Below are positions 31,867-41,678 of a stretch of 48,344 bases of DNA, piece after piece (position 1 is the stretch's first letter; every line of letters starts with the position of its first letter). Made by a program: the position numbers and the translations under genes. Under the pieces are notes generated by a model that saw nothing but the letters and a program-made list of their open reading frames with translations, had not been told where the DNA came from and searched no databases. The DNA is taken from positions 33,221,676-33,270,019 of the forward strand of contig NC_049979.1 of assembly GCF_000003815.2 (NCBI RefSeq). The letters are read 5' to 3'. Source of the stretch: Branchiostoma floridae (taxonomy: Eukaryota; Chordata; Leptocardii; Amphioxiformes; Branchiostomatidae).

Positions 31867-32822
31867 TTAAAACTCTCAAGCACCCGACCTTTTTTTGCGA
31901 CTAAAATGACCGAGTGGGGCCCAAAATGTTTGTTCATAAAATCTCAGTACCATTTCTTATCGGCGATCATTGTATATACATTGCTTTGTCAATGTAAGAG
32001 GAAGATTTTGAGATGTTAAGGTGTTGCTAATTCCAACTCATTGTCATAATTAATGCAAAAGTTCAGAAGGACCACGTTTTGCATTAAACCTATTCCGACC
32101 AGATAGGGGAATTTTGAGGCTTCAGCAACATTTATGTCGCATAACTCATGAACGGCTAGAGCTAAAGCTACGAAACTTGGCAATTTATCACAAAATATTG
32201 TTTGCAAAATAAAGTAAGTTTATCATTTTTGGGGGTTGCCATGGCAACCATATTCTAACAGGCATATTTTTGCATAAAATTTGACAATTTCAATTTAAAC
32301 AAGGTTTTCTTGGTAAACTACACCTGTTTTCTGACAACAATTGAATTCTATGAAATTCAATGTAATTTTTATGACTTAAAATTTATAATCTATGCTAATT
32401 TCATGACGTCATTGGTCAAAATCCAAGAGGGCCGCCCTGATTAGGCAAATGACGTCATGATGTCGTCACATTACATGTTGATGACACAGAATTTTTTGTG
32501 ATGAATTATGTTTACATTCTTATTATTGTCTGAAAGTTTGGCAGTCATACTGTCAGGTTAAGGAGTTTCCCTCCAAAGTTTGCTTTAAAAACTGCACATT
32601 TTTGCTGGGGTCCGTTTGGACCCCAGAGGGACTGAACACAAACTTTCTTTATAATTTCCACATTATTGTTCCAATCTTTACGAAAACTTAGGAGAATGTA
32701 TAAGACATATTGACTGACAAAGTCACGGAAGGATTTTTTCTTCAGATCAAAAATGTTCAAATGGCACTTCAAAATGTACGCCTGGGGTCCAAATGGAACC
32801 CACTCGGGTGTTTGAGGGTTAA
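31867..32822. mobile_element. R2-family MITE, full length (reference copy)
   Basis: TTAA (31867) then ACTCTCAAGCACCCGACC; ends CTCGGGTGTTTGAGGG-TTAA (32822). Inverted ends are AACCCTCAAACACCCGA. 956 bp. Contains perfect GTTGCCATGGCAAC at 32235-32248, TGACGTCA at about 32404 and 32450, and CCAAGAGGGCCGCC. Its sequence at 32014-32035 (GATGTTAAGGTGTTGC) is the empty-site equivalent of the foldback insertion at 36031. Confidence 0.8.
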
Positions 32823-34167
32823 ATGCCTTTTATATCTGTGTGGCAACCAGAAGTAACGGTTTCTTCTGCCCACTTAGCACACTTTGCCTTGTGGGTAATG
32901 CACAAATGCCGGTTAAGGATAATTTTTACAATCTGCAAATCTGAGGTATTCAGATAGTCGGATGTTGCACGCATCTACACTGGAGCGGTGCTGTCCCGGT
33001 TCTGATATCTCTACGAATTTTGTGGAGGAGGAATCTGCTGAATTCCGGCATTTGGATTTGCTGTGATTCCCGATAGCACTTCAAAAGTCGTTGTCAATAA
33101 ATATTAGCAGTGCGGTGTACTGTTCTTAGTTGTGTCGAATGTGAAACTTCCAATCAAAATCACTTCTTTACCCAGATACGCCGCCGTATTTGTCAGGATT
33201 CGAGGAAATTCGTATCTAAGACGTGTACGGCACGGGGATAGGTCGGATTTGTGGTGCATCGTCGTATTCGAGTAAGGATTATGGATTTGTCCGGATTCGC
33301 TCGGAAATGTTCCGTATTCTCCGTCGCACGATTTCGGATTCATCAGGATTCCATGTCATTTCGTGCAGTGCGATTTGATGCAAGAACATCAGCGTAACAG
33401 CCTAAAGGCCACCAACTGGTACATGCCAGTAGTCTCATGGTTTCTTGCTAGCGTAGCATACTGCTGTGCACAGCTGAGGTGTTTGGAATATTATTTCTTC
33501 AAGGTGGGTTCTTCTCATTTCTTCTCTAACAGCATGATCGCAGTTAACTAGGGACCACTAACATGCACTGATTGATATGTGCGTTAAAACAATAACTTCA
33601 AATTAGATTTGTGTTGCAAATGCAATTCAGTCGGTCGAAGTACATTTTTCTAGTACTCTTCTTTGTAAGGCACTAACCCTATTACAAAACAGATTTTATT
33701 AAAAAAAAGCGACCATCAAAGGTAAGATTTATTCTTTATCCAAAACCATTCATACTATTGATCATTCCTTATGGCCTTTTTAAACGAGTAGTATTTTTCA
33801 AATTTAGTTTCTTTTATATACCTTTCTTAAAAAGCCAGTCCTGTTCTTCGTCATTTACAACAGTGGAATAAAATGGATCAACGCGATACTGAGCTAGTTT
33901 TGATAATTTCAAATAAACTACCACGTTAATTTACGTAATACTAGCTTAATACCCTTTGTCACTTCCATTTTCTGCCAAAACATTGACATTTGTACTTTTT
34001 TAAATTAGCTTAATATTAATTTTTTTACGACATTAGGCAATTTTAAGGACTAAAATATCCCTTATGTTTCAATCCTCTTATGGATAAAGTTTTCAAAAAT
34101 GACATGATCAACTTTTGTTTTCCAGAGAGGCCCTATTTTTGAAACCTCATGACTTATACGCCTAAAG
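32823..34167. other. Intergenic region upstream of NXPE copy 2
   Basis: At 33040-33360 GGATTTG/GGATTCG-type words recur at least six times, a cryptic repeat of unknown kind. The promoter and 5' UTR of NXPE copy 2 should lie towards 34167 but no core promoter element is clear. Confidence 0.35.
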
Positions 34168-34233
34168 ATGGTGACAACGAAAAGGATTTGTTTAGCTAGT
34201 TGCTTTCTCATCATGTATCTTGGCCTATCACAG
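34168..34233 (+). CDS. NXPE copy 2 exon 1: signal peptide
   Basis: ATG-initiated 22-codon exon, M-V-T-T-K-R-I-C-L-A-S-C-F-L-I-M-Y-L-G-L-S-Q in one frame, with a basic start and a hydrophobic core. Ends CAG before donor GTGAGC in phase 0. This is the expected secretory or Golgi-anchor N-terminus of NXPE proteins. Confidence 0.7.
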
Positions 34234-34667
34234 GTGAGCTCAGTGTATTGTTAGCGAGTTTCTTCACTATTGTACAAAATGTGCAAAAGCTCATATATGA
34301 TGACCTATACATGTTTCTTTTGTTGGCAAATATCAAAGACAGGAACATGTCTATGTTACCATATTTGCTTTAGGGGTAATCAAAGAGGTAAGGGGGTAAT
34401 CAGATAGGTAAGAGCAAAAGCATATACAACTTTAGTTAGGTCTAAGTTAGAACACACAGCCACAGTTTGAAATGTGCAAGTGAAAACACGCTTTGGGATT
34501 TCTCTTACAATACTAGCTACACTGGATGATTAAATTGTGTACGTTTATTCAATAAAACTCCTGTTTAATGCGCGAAGAGTGTTGGTTAACTCCGAAATGT
34601 TACTTACAGCTCCTCGAAATTAGATCTTTTGTCATTTTTGACACGTTGATTTCGTTTTTTTTTACAG

Positions 34668-35358
34668 ATTGTGTATGAAAAGATCAACAGCAATGAACAG
34701 TTCCGGGCAACATCAATGAAAAAACGTGTTTTTACGAATTCCCACCGAAACCTAAAAAAAATTGCTGCATGGATATGGTTACCACAGCAAATAATACACT
34801 GGTGTATATTTTTAACGCCTCAAGGTCGTATGTTGTTGGAGACACTTTAACAATAGGCATTGTTGCTAGAGATGGACGGAAGCGACTTAAAACATTGGGA
34901 GGGACTTTTTTATCGCTAAGTTGTATGCGGCAAAGCCAACTAACGCAAGTACAGCGGGAAGAGTGACATACTATGAAAATGGAACTTATAGCATCCGTTT
35001 TGTTTTAAGCTGGTCCGGAACCATATCACTATCAGTCACACTTATACATCCAAGTGAGGCTGTGCAAGTTCTCAGGAGAATTCGTGACTCATTTTCATAC
35101 AGGAGAATCATGTCATGTAACTTTGTTGACACCAGCTCATCAGAAAGCACAGATTGCAGTCACTCTCTTACCCCAGAAAATGTATATCGTAAAGGTTTCT
35201 GCAATTTCTCTAAACCAGTTGTAAATGGCACATGGTACTGCGGAAGGCCAAAAAGTGTTTCTTGTGATTCTCTATCACAATGCCAACGAAACAGCCAAGC
35301 GACTGCCAAGATTCATGGGGAGATGCTTACACCAAACGAAAAACTACTTTTCACAAGG
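34668..35358 (+). pseudogene. NXPE copy 2 exon 2: Ig-like domain, frameshifted
   Basis: After acceptor TTTTACAG the entry frame reads I-V-Y-E-K-I-N-S-N-E-Q-F. The NXPE frame then continues one base off, C-F-Y-E-F-P-P-K-P-K-K-N, then N-N-T-L-V-Y-I-F-N-A, Y-V-V-G-D-T-L-T-I-G-I-V-A-R-D. A second loss at the 34906-34911 T run shifts it again before A-K-L-Y-A-A-K-P-T-N-A-S, N-G-T-Y-S-I-R-F, L-I-H-P-S-E-A-V-Q-V-L-R-R. The last block is highly diagnostic of the family. Cysteines for the neurexophilin-like fold follow. Donor GTATAT. Confidence 0.75.
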
Positions 35359-35556
35359 TATATCTTTAACAGAAGTCGACGTGTCATCCCTCTAATAACC
35401 TAAAGCTAACTTCTTTGATGTGTCATTTTACACTGACTTATAAAAGTAATCACGCAGTTTTTATGTAGCGCAAATAATTCATTGCAGTCCTTATATACTG
35501 TAAAACCTCACAGAGGTGAAATTTCAATGGATGTTATCTTACCTTATGTTTTCTAG

Positions 35557-35612
35557 CTCACTTGTAAATCAAGAAGTTCCCAACAACATCAAACTTATCG
35601 TGACAGCCAATC
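35557..35612 (+). CDS. NXPE copy 2 exon 3
   Basis: 56 nt, acceptor TTTTCTAG, donor GTAAGT. Encodes S-L-V-N-Q-E-V-P-N-N-I-K-L-I-V-T-A-N. In phase with exons 2 and 4; differs from the copy 1 exon in two codons. Confidence 0.75.
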
Positions 35613-36165
35613 GTAAGTATGATACTTGAGAAAACAGTCCATACACTCCGTGACGATCACTATTTTTAAAGAAAATTAAGCCAAGTGGTTTATCCATTTT
35701 GTTTGATTTTTTTCTTATGTCTAACCATTTTCTTATGCCACATCAAGTACGGTTTTTCAATGGTATTCTCTTCAAACTGCATTCAGTTTGAAGAATTTGC
35801 TCTAAACAAGCCTGCGACTGTTCGCACCTTTCTAAACATGGTTGAGAAAAAAACGCGAATTTTGCTGGTGTTTAACCATCAAACACCCAACATTTTTGCG
35901 ACTGAATTGACCGAGTGAGGTTCAAGGGACCCTAAATGTTTTGTTTGATAAAATATCGTTCCAACTTTAATTGATAATCATTGTACATAAATTGCTTCGT
36001 CAATAAAAGTGGAATATTTTGACATGTTAAGAGCAAATGTCTGTAAGAATAAAAAAACAGTGCTCATGGTAAAAAAATCAATTCGGCTCATATTTTGCAC
36101 ATTGATAGTACTTGGCCCAAAAACCCTCAAAATAGCTTTCTTTCCGGTCAAAACTCATTGTTGCC

Positions 36166-36411
36166 ATGGCAACAGCCGAAACAAGTTTTGAGGCCATTTT
36201 CACAGATTTTTGCATGTCAGCAACATGGAAATTGGCCAAGTTTAGGACCCGATCCCTGCCAAATGCTTTAACGCAACAAAAAATGGAAAAGGAGCTTGTT
36301 AGAATGATGTCTAAGCTTGTACAAAATAGGTATGATATTGATGTACAAGTATCTTTCAGTCCATGGGCAGCCTCAAAACAATTCCATGTTTACAGGCAAC
36401 AAAAAACGTAA
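36166..36411 (+). CDS. Left-arm ORF of the foldback element, 81 aa, unknown
   Basis: M-A-T-A-E-T-S-F-E-A-I... to V-Y-R-Q-Q-K-T. The ATG sits in the centre of the X-box palindrome (GCCATGG, also a perfect initiation context). The right arm carries the same frame inverted (38824-38609), where codon 5 of the long form has become TAA. Six differences in the last third are all amino-acid changing and conservative (R/K, K/R, I/V, Q/H, S/A, F/Y); with no silent changes this is not evidence of purifying selection. No known family recognised. Confidence 0.3.
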   Translation: MATAETSFEAIFTDFCMSATWKLAKFRTRSLPNALTQQKMEKELVRMMSKLVQNRYDIDVQVSFSPWAASKQFHVYRQQKT

Positions 36412-37300
36412 TTGTTTGCCCAACTCTGAGGAGCAATAAGTCTCAAAGTGGTGAAAAATTTTACCAGGTATAGATACATAAAATAGCTATTGAATAAATC
36501 CTTGTAAAGTTTGAGTTCTTATTGTGTTAGTGTGTGGTTGTCACGAGAAGTAGGTCAGTTTCCGTGATTTTGAAAAAGAAATGTGATTTTTTTGCTAACT
36601 TTGACGTACGGAATCGGACAAACAAAGATGTTTCTTTGTTTCATATTTCTGTCAAATGTAGACCTTAATATTGTCTGTCATCTGCATGCTTGTTAAAATT
36701 TGTATGTATTTCCTCAGCCGTCTGGCTGTCCCTGAAAGTAGGTCATTTTTACAATTATACCCAGATTTGGATTTTGGGCCGTCTTTGAGGTGATGAAAAC
36801 ACCAAAAGTAAATTCTATTTCTGACTCCACTTTTTATCAGATAAAGACCTTAGTATTGTTTGTTGAATTAATGTTTTTTAATTCTGGGGTCTTGTTCATT
36901 GCCGTGTAGTTGTCTCTGAAAGTAGGTCATTCTGACACCTGTCCCAAAAATTGGATTTTTGGCTGTCTTTGAGACGGAGGTTAAAAACATCCAACAGATT
37001 TTTTCTGACTCTACTTTTTATTAGGTGTACACCTTAGTGTTGTCTATCAAATGTTCTAATGGGTGGGTTCTTGTTTTATTGCTGTGTGGCTGTAAATAAA
37101 AGTAGGTCATACTTTACACTTGTCCCAATTTTTGGCTATCACCGACCATGCGCTGATGTTTTCACCAGGTGTAAACCATAGTGTTCAACATTAAATTAAT
37201 AGTTCTAAAGGCTAGCTTAGCAGGTGACTGGTCTGTTGGACTTTGGCGAATTGACTTATTTTACTAAGCTCCTTGTACATTACTATATATGTCCATTTTT

Positions 37301-37710
37301 TACCTATGACTTCTTTCGGTCAAAGACAAAGCAACTACCTATTAACAACAGTTCAATTTTTGGTCAACCACTATAATCATAACCCCAAATACACTGCGAT
37401 ATTTGTCACATTTGCCATTTGTTGTAGAAATACAGTTAATTGATCACAAGACTTAAGACCATGGTACTTACTTACTAATCTCTAAGATTCTGTAATTAGG
37501 AGTTAGGGAGGCGCTCCTGGTCATGGGTTCAATCCCTATTGTCGCATCATGGGGCCAATAACACTTCTACACCGTGTTGACGCACCAAAATAACTGAAGA
37601 ACCTACTACCTGAGCCCTATGTACAACGTTGAGCAGCTTGCCATACAACAACCCAGCATAGGGTGATCCTAGAAACAGTCAAGCCATCCTCCTAATATAG
37701 TAATAGGCAA
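37301..37710. other. Single-copy spacer of the foldback element
   Basis: Not repeated between the arms. Contains GGGTTCAATCCC (about 37524), which fits a polymerase III B box, but no clear A box, so a SINE fragment is only possible. No ORF. Confidence 0.4.
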
Positions 37711-38608
37711 AAAAAGGGACATATATAGTAATGTACAAGGAGCTTAGTAAAATAAGTCAATTCGCCAAAGTCAAGCAGACCAGTCATCTGTTAATGATTC
37801 AGCTAGCCTTTAGAACTATTCATTTGATGTTGAACACTATGGTTTACACCTGGTGAAAACATCAGCGCATGGTCGGTGAAAGCCAGAAATTGGGACAAGT
37901 GTAAAGTATGACCTACTTTTATTTACAGCCACACAGCAATAAGACAAGAACCCACCCATTAGAACCATTCAATTGATAGACAACACTAAGGTGTAGAACT
38001 AATAAAAAGTAGAGTCAGAAAAAAGCTCTTGGATGTCTTTTACCTCCATCTCAAAGACAGCCAAAAATCCAATTTTAGGGACAGGTGTCAGAATGACCTA
38101 CTTTCAGAGACAACTACACGGCAATGAAACAAGACCCCAGACTTAAAAAACCATTTATTCGACAGACAATACTAAGGTCTTTATCTGATAAAAAGTGGAG
38201 TCAGAAATAGAATTTACTTTTGGTGTTTTCATCATCTCAAAGACGGCCCAAAACCTAAATCTGGGTATAAGTGTAAAAATGACCTTCTTTCAGGGACAGC
38301 CACACGGCTGAGGAAATACATGCAAACTTCAGCGAGTATGCAGTTGATAGACAATATTAAGGTCTACATTTGACAGAAATATGAACCAAAGAAACATCTT
38401 TGTTTGTCAGATTTCGTACGTCAAAGTTAGCAAAAAAAATCACATTTTTTTTCAAAATAACGAAAACTGACCTAATTCTGGTGATAACCACACGCTAACA
38501 CAATAAGAACCCAAACTTTACAAGGATTTATTAAATAGCTATTTTATGTATGTATACCAGGTATAAATTTCAAGCAAAACTATTCACCACTTTGAGACTT
38601 ATTGCTCC

Positions 38609-38824
38609 TCAAAGTTGGGCAAAAAAATACGTTTTTTGTTGCCTGTAAACATGGTATTGTTTTGAGGCTGCCCATGGACTGAAAGCTACATGTACATCAA
38701 CATCATACCTATTTTGTACAAGCCTAGACATCATTTTAACAAGCTCCTTTTCCATTTTTTGTTGCGTTAAAGCATTTGGCAGGGATCGGGTCCTAAACTT
38801 GGCCAATTTCCATGTTGCTGACAT
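38609..38824 (-). pseudogene. Right-arm copy of the foldback ORF
   Basis: Minus-strand duplicate of the 36166 frame, open only from M-S-A-T-W-K-L because of an upstream stop. Its end runs on (T-Y-F-F-A-Q-L) where the left copy stops. Confidence 0.3.
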
Positions 38825-39894
38825 GCAAAAATCTGTGAAAATGGCCTCAAAACCTGTTTAGGCTGTTGCCATGGCAACAATGAGTTTTGACCGGAAAGAA
38901 AGCTATTTTGAGGGGTTGTTGGCCAAGTACTATCGCTGTGCAAAACATGAGCCAAATCGATTTTTTTTACCCTGAGCACTTTTGTTTGATTCTTACAGAC
39001 GCTTGCTCTTTTAAAAGGTGTTGCTAGTTTCAGCTCGTTATCATAATTAATTCAAATGATCGGAAGGACCACTTTTTGCGTTAACACTGTTCTGACGAGG
39101 AAGGGGAATAACTAATGAACGACTAGTGATCAAGCGTATGAGTGTGATCATTACGTTTTTGGACACCTGATCTATCTACCAGAGCGTTTTGAACTGTATA
39201 AAAATCATAAACTACGATCAAGCTCTCATTACTGATATCAAATGCAGCTATTTCTTCCTCCAATTCTTTAAAAAAATTAAGGATAGTCTCTGTTTAGTGC
39301 GTAGAGATTAACCAGACCGAAGTGAAAATTATCTACATCTAAGTCTAATATAATCCACCTTCCGCTGTTATCGGATTTACTCTGATAAACCTGGAAGGTC
39401 GTATTGTTTTTAATCAAGATTGCTAGTGCTAAAGCTGCCAAAGTTGGTAATTCATCAAAAAATTCTGTGTGCAAAAAAAAAAGCTTTAAATGTCAACACG
39501 GTTTTCTTGGTAAATGAGACTTTTGATTTCTTACATTAATTGAATCCTATGAAGATCTGGGTTACTTTCACAATTCGAAACGTACACTTTATTCTACGTT
39601 CATGACGTCATTGGTCAAAATCCAAGATGGCCGCCCTTTTTACCTAATTGACGTCCTTACGCTATAAAATTATATGATAATGACGCCAAAGTTGTTGTGA
39701 TGATTTAGTTCTACATGTTTATTATCCTTTCGTAGCATTTTACTAATCTTTTGAAAAATTTAGTTGAGGGTATGGCAGATATTGACTGACAAAGTCACGG
39801 CAGGAATTTTGCTTCAATTTAATATTATTCAAATGGCACATAGAAAGTTACGACTAGGGTCAAAATGGACCCCATTCGGGTGTTTGAGGGTTAA

Positions 39895-40771
39895 TATACG
39901 GCATTTTCTGCTCGAATAAAAAAAAAGACTAATTGCCCCAAAATTAGATGTAAAAGTTAATGGCAGGGGCAGTTTGAAATGATCACATCTAGCCATGATC
40001 GGTTAGATAGTTATACAACTGAGTGGTCCAGTAATCTATTTTGTCTGTTAGAGATGGATGGGTCATCCAGATGTCTGAAAATTCTTTTTTTTTTAATTGT
40101 ATCCACTGATTTTCAGTGTGTCTAGGTACACTGACAATAAAACAAGTGATTTCACAACAAGAATAAGAATGATAAACCTGTAGTAGCTTATAACATAATC
40201 AATACAGGATATTGTAACAAGATTGATATTATAATTGAAGGTATACATATACAAAAGATTAGTTACATGAAAACAGAAAAAGCAGAACAAAATATCCTAA
40301 ATCCTTATCTTTACTCATGCCCTTTACCGGTCCAGGTCTAGAGTCAAATGACTGAGTGCTTTCTGTATGGGGTAAACGGCCTCATCCAAAACATGAAAAT
40401 TGCACACTTTTTCAGGCAAGTTCGAAACGATTGAGATTCAATTAAGTATTTTGACAGCTTGTGTTGCTCTATGTTGATTGGCAATCGTTAGTTCTGAAAA
40501 AAATAAGTTGTAGTTGTGAGCTGATCTCCAATTCGGACGAGAGAGCTCTGAAATTTTCCTGAGACAACTTGATCAATTGAAATATCTTTGTCCGAAAAAT
40601 TCTGTACGCTGATTGGTTGTTTGAATGTAGCTGATTGGTTGTTCGAAAAGAAAATCGGATAAGTTCTGGACCGCTGTAGCATAAATGTGGAGACCCTTGG
40701 GCCAACTAAAAATCATATTCGCCGTCACGTTTGGGCTTTATTTCTATTTTATGCTCATTTATTGTTTGCAG
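39895..40771. other. Remainder of the NXPE copy 2 last intron
   Basis: 40418-40771 aligns with 1345-1698 of copy 1. The first part, to about 40417, is absent from copy 1, by deletion there or insertion here. No exon seen. Confidence 0.6.
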
Positions 40772-41678
40772 GTAACAAGAATCGAGTAACTGACAGATCA
40801 CTACCTCAATGTGGTCCGAACTTGCCAGAAACAAAGTCTGAGGGTTACTGGTACGGTGGAATGTGGCATTCTAGCAGGTGTTGTTCTCGCACATTTCAAG
40901 TACCAGATGTGTACAAATGCTTTGAGAGCAAAACCATATTTCTTCAAGAGATTCTACTGTTCGTCAATGGTACCTTTTCCTTCGTGACCTTGCCAATGGG
41001 ACTATTATCAAACTTCCAAGCAGAACATCAGAAGGTCCAGAAATGGCTGCCAACTATGCCAAAAATATAACATTGCATTTTCGCTTTCATCACCTACCAA
41101 AGAGACATTGGACTGTCAGGGTCAAGTCTAGTGTCTGCCATGAAGGACAGATCATTCTGGAAAACTTGTGCTTTGGACTGTGCCTCACCGGTGTAAAACC
41201 GGATGAATTATGTATGTATGTATGTATGTACCTACCTCTCAATAGACCTTACCTTTTCAAGGCAGGCCGTCTTCACTATGTTGCTGATGACATTGACATG
41301 ATTGCTGGTGGACGTGATACTTTTATTGTTTTGGGATTATGGGCTCATTTTGCTGCTGAATCAATAGACATTTTCCGCTCAAGGCTTTACGGGATTCTTC
41401 ATGCAATAATACGTTTGCATCGTCGTAGCCCAGAGACGAAGGTGATTTGGCGAAAAAGTAACACTAGAGAACATATTAATATACATCATTTCTTAGAAAA
41501 TAGTGACAGGTTTTCCTACCAATTACTGCAAGAGACGAAGATAATTCTTGGAGATCTAAAAGTAGCAATAGTAGATGTTTGGGAGATGTCTGTGTGTCAA
41601 TGGCATAAACATCACTGTCATCCCCCAGTGGATGTAATTAAGAATCATATTGATCTACTATTATCGTTCGTATGTTAA
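40772..41678 (+). pseudogene. NXPE copy 2 terminal exon: PC-esterase with broken G-D-S
   Basis: Paralogue of 1699-2468. One G is missing at about 40948 (CAA GAG ATT instead of CAA GGA GAC), which destroys the nucleophile motif and leads to a stop at 41068-41070. The other frame then carries the rest of the domain: D-S-T-V-R-Q-W-Y, W-A-H-F-A-A-E-S, D-V-W-E-M and H-P-P, ending S-F-V-C at TAA 41678. It includes an in-frame 138-nt insertion (41099-41236). Confidence 0.85.
41099..41236. mobile_element. 138-nt retroelement 3' end inserted in the NXPE exon
   Basis: Absent from copy 1, where CATCACCTCCCTATCAATAG is continuous. Flanked by the 7-base direct repeat ACCTACC (41092-41098 and 41230-41236). 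The insert ends in (ATGT)n after AAAACCGGATGAATT, the usual form of a CR1/L2-type LINE or dependent SINE 3' end. It is 46 codons without a stop, so it adds 46 residues in frame. Confidence 0.75.

Larger units (their letters stand above)
36031..39010. mobile_element. 2.98-kb foldback transposon with about 1.27-kb inverted arms
   Basis: Left arm 36031-37300 and right arm about 37711-39010 are reverse complements with high identity (about 97% in a sampled 245 bp). A single-copy spacer of about 410 bp lies between. Ends: GAGCAAATGTCTGTAAGAAT and ATTCTTACAGACGCTTGCTC. TTAA occurs at both borders (36027-36030, 39011-39014), consistent with a TTAA (or TTA) target duplication. TTAA targets occur in piggyBac and Kolobok families; assignment is open. 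Each arm has a perfect GTTGCCATGGCAAC. Confidence 0.8.
35872..39894. mobile_element. R2-family MITE in NXPE copy 2 intron, split by a foldback element
   Basis: Starts TTAACCATCAAACACCC (35872), ends CATTCGGGTGTTTGAGGG-TTAA (39894). R2 sequence is present at 35872-36030 and 39011-39894, about 1040 bp in all, with the foldback element between. It contains TGACGTCA (39603) and CCAAGATGGCCGCC (about 39620). It occupies the same intron position as the R2 copy at 550 in NXPE copy 1. Confidence 0.75.
34168..41678 (+). pseudogene. NXPE copy 2, probable pseudogene (four exons)
   Basis: Exons 34168-34233, 34668-35358, 35557-35612 and 40772-41678 reproduce a full NXPE protein layout: signal peptide, variable N-terminal part, Ig-like/neurexophilin-like domain, link, PC-esterase domain. 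Splice sites are intact. The frame is broken at least three times: between 34697 and 34769, at the T run 34906-34911, and at 40948 within the G-D-S nucleophile codons. The terminal exon also holds a 138-nt insertion. All breaks are single-base losses, some in homopolymers, so assembly error could explain part of them. Taken at face value no full-length enzyme can be made. Confidence 0.75.
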
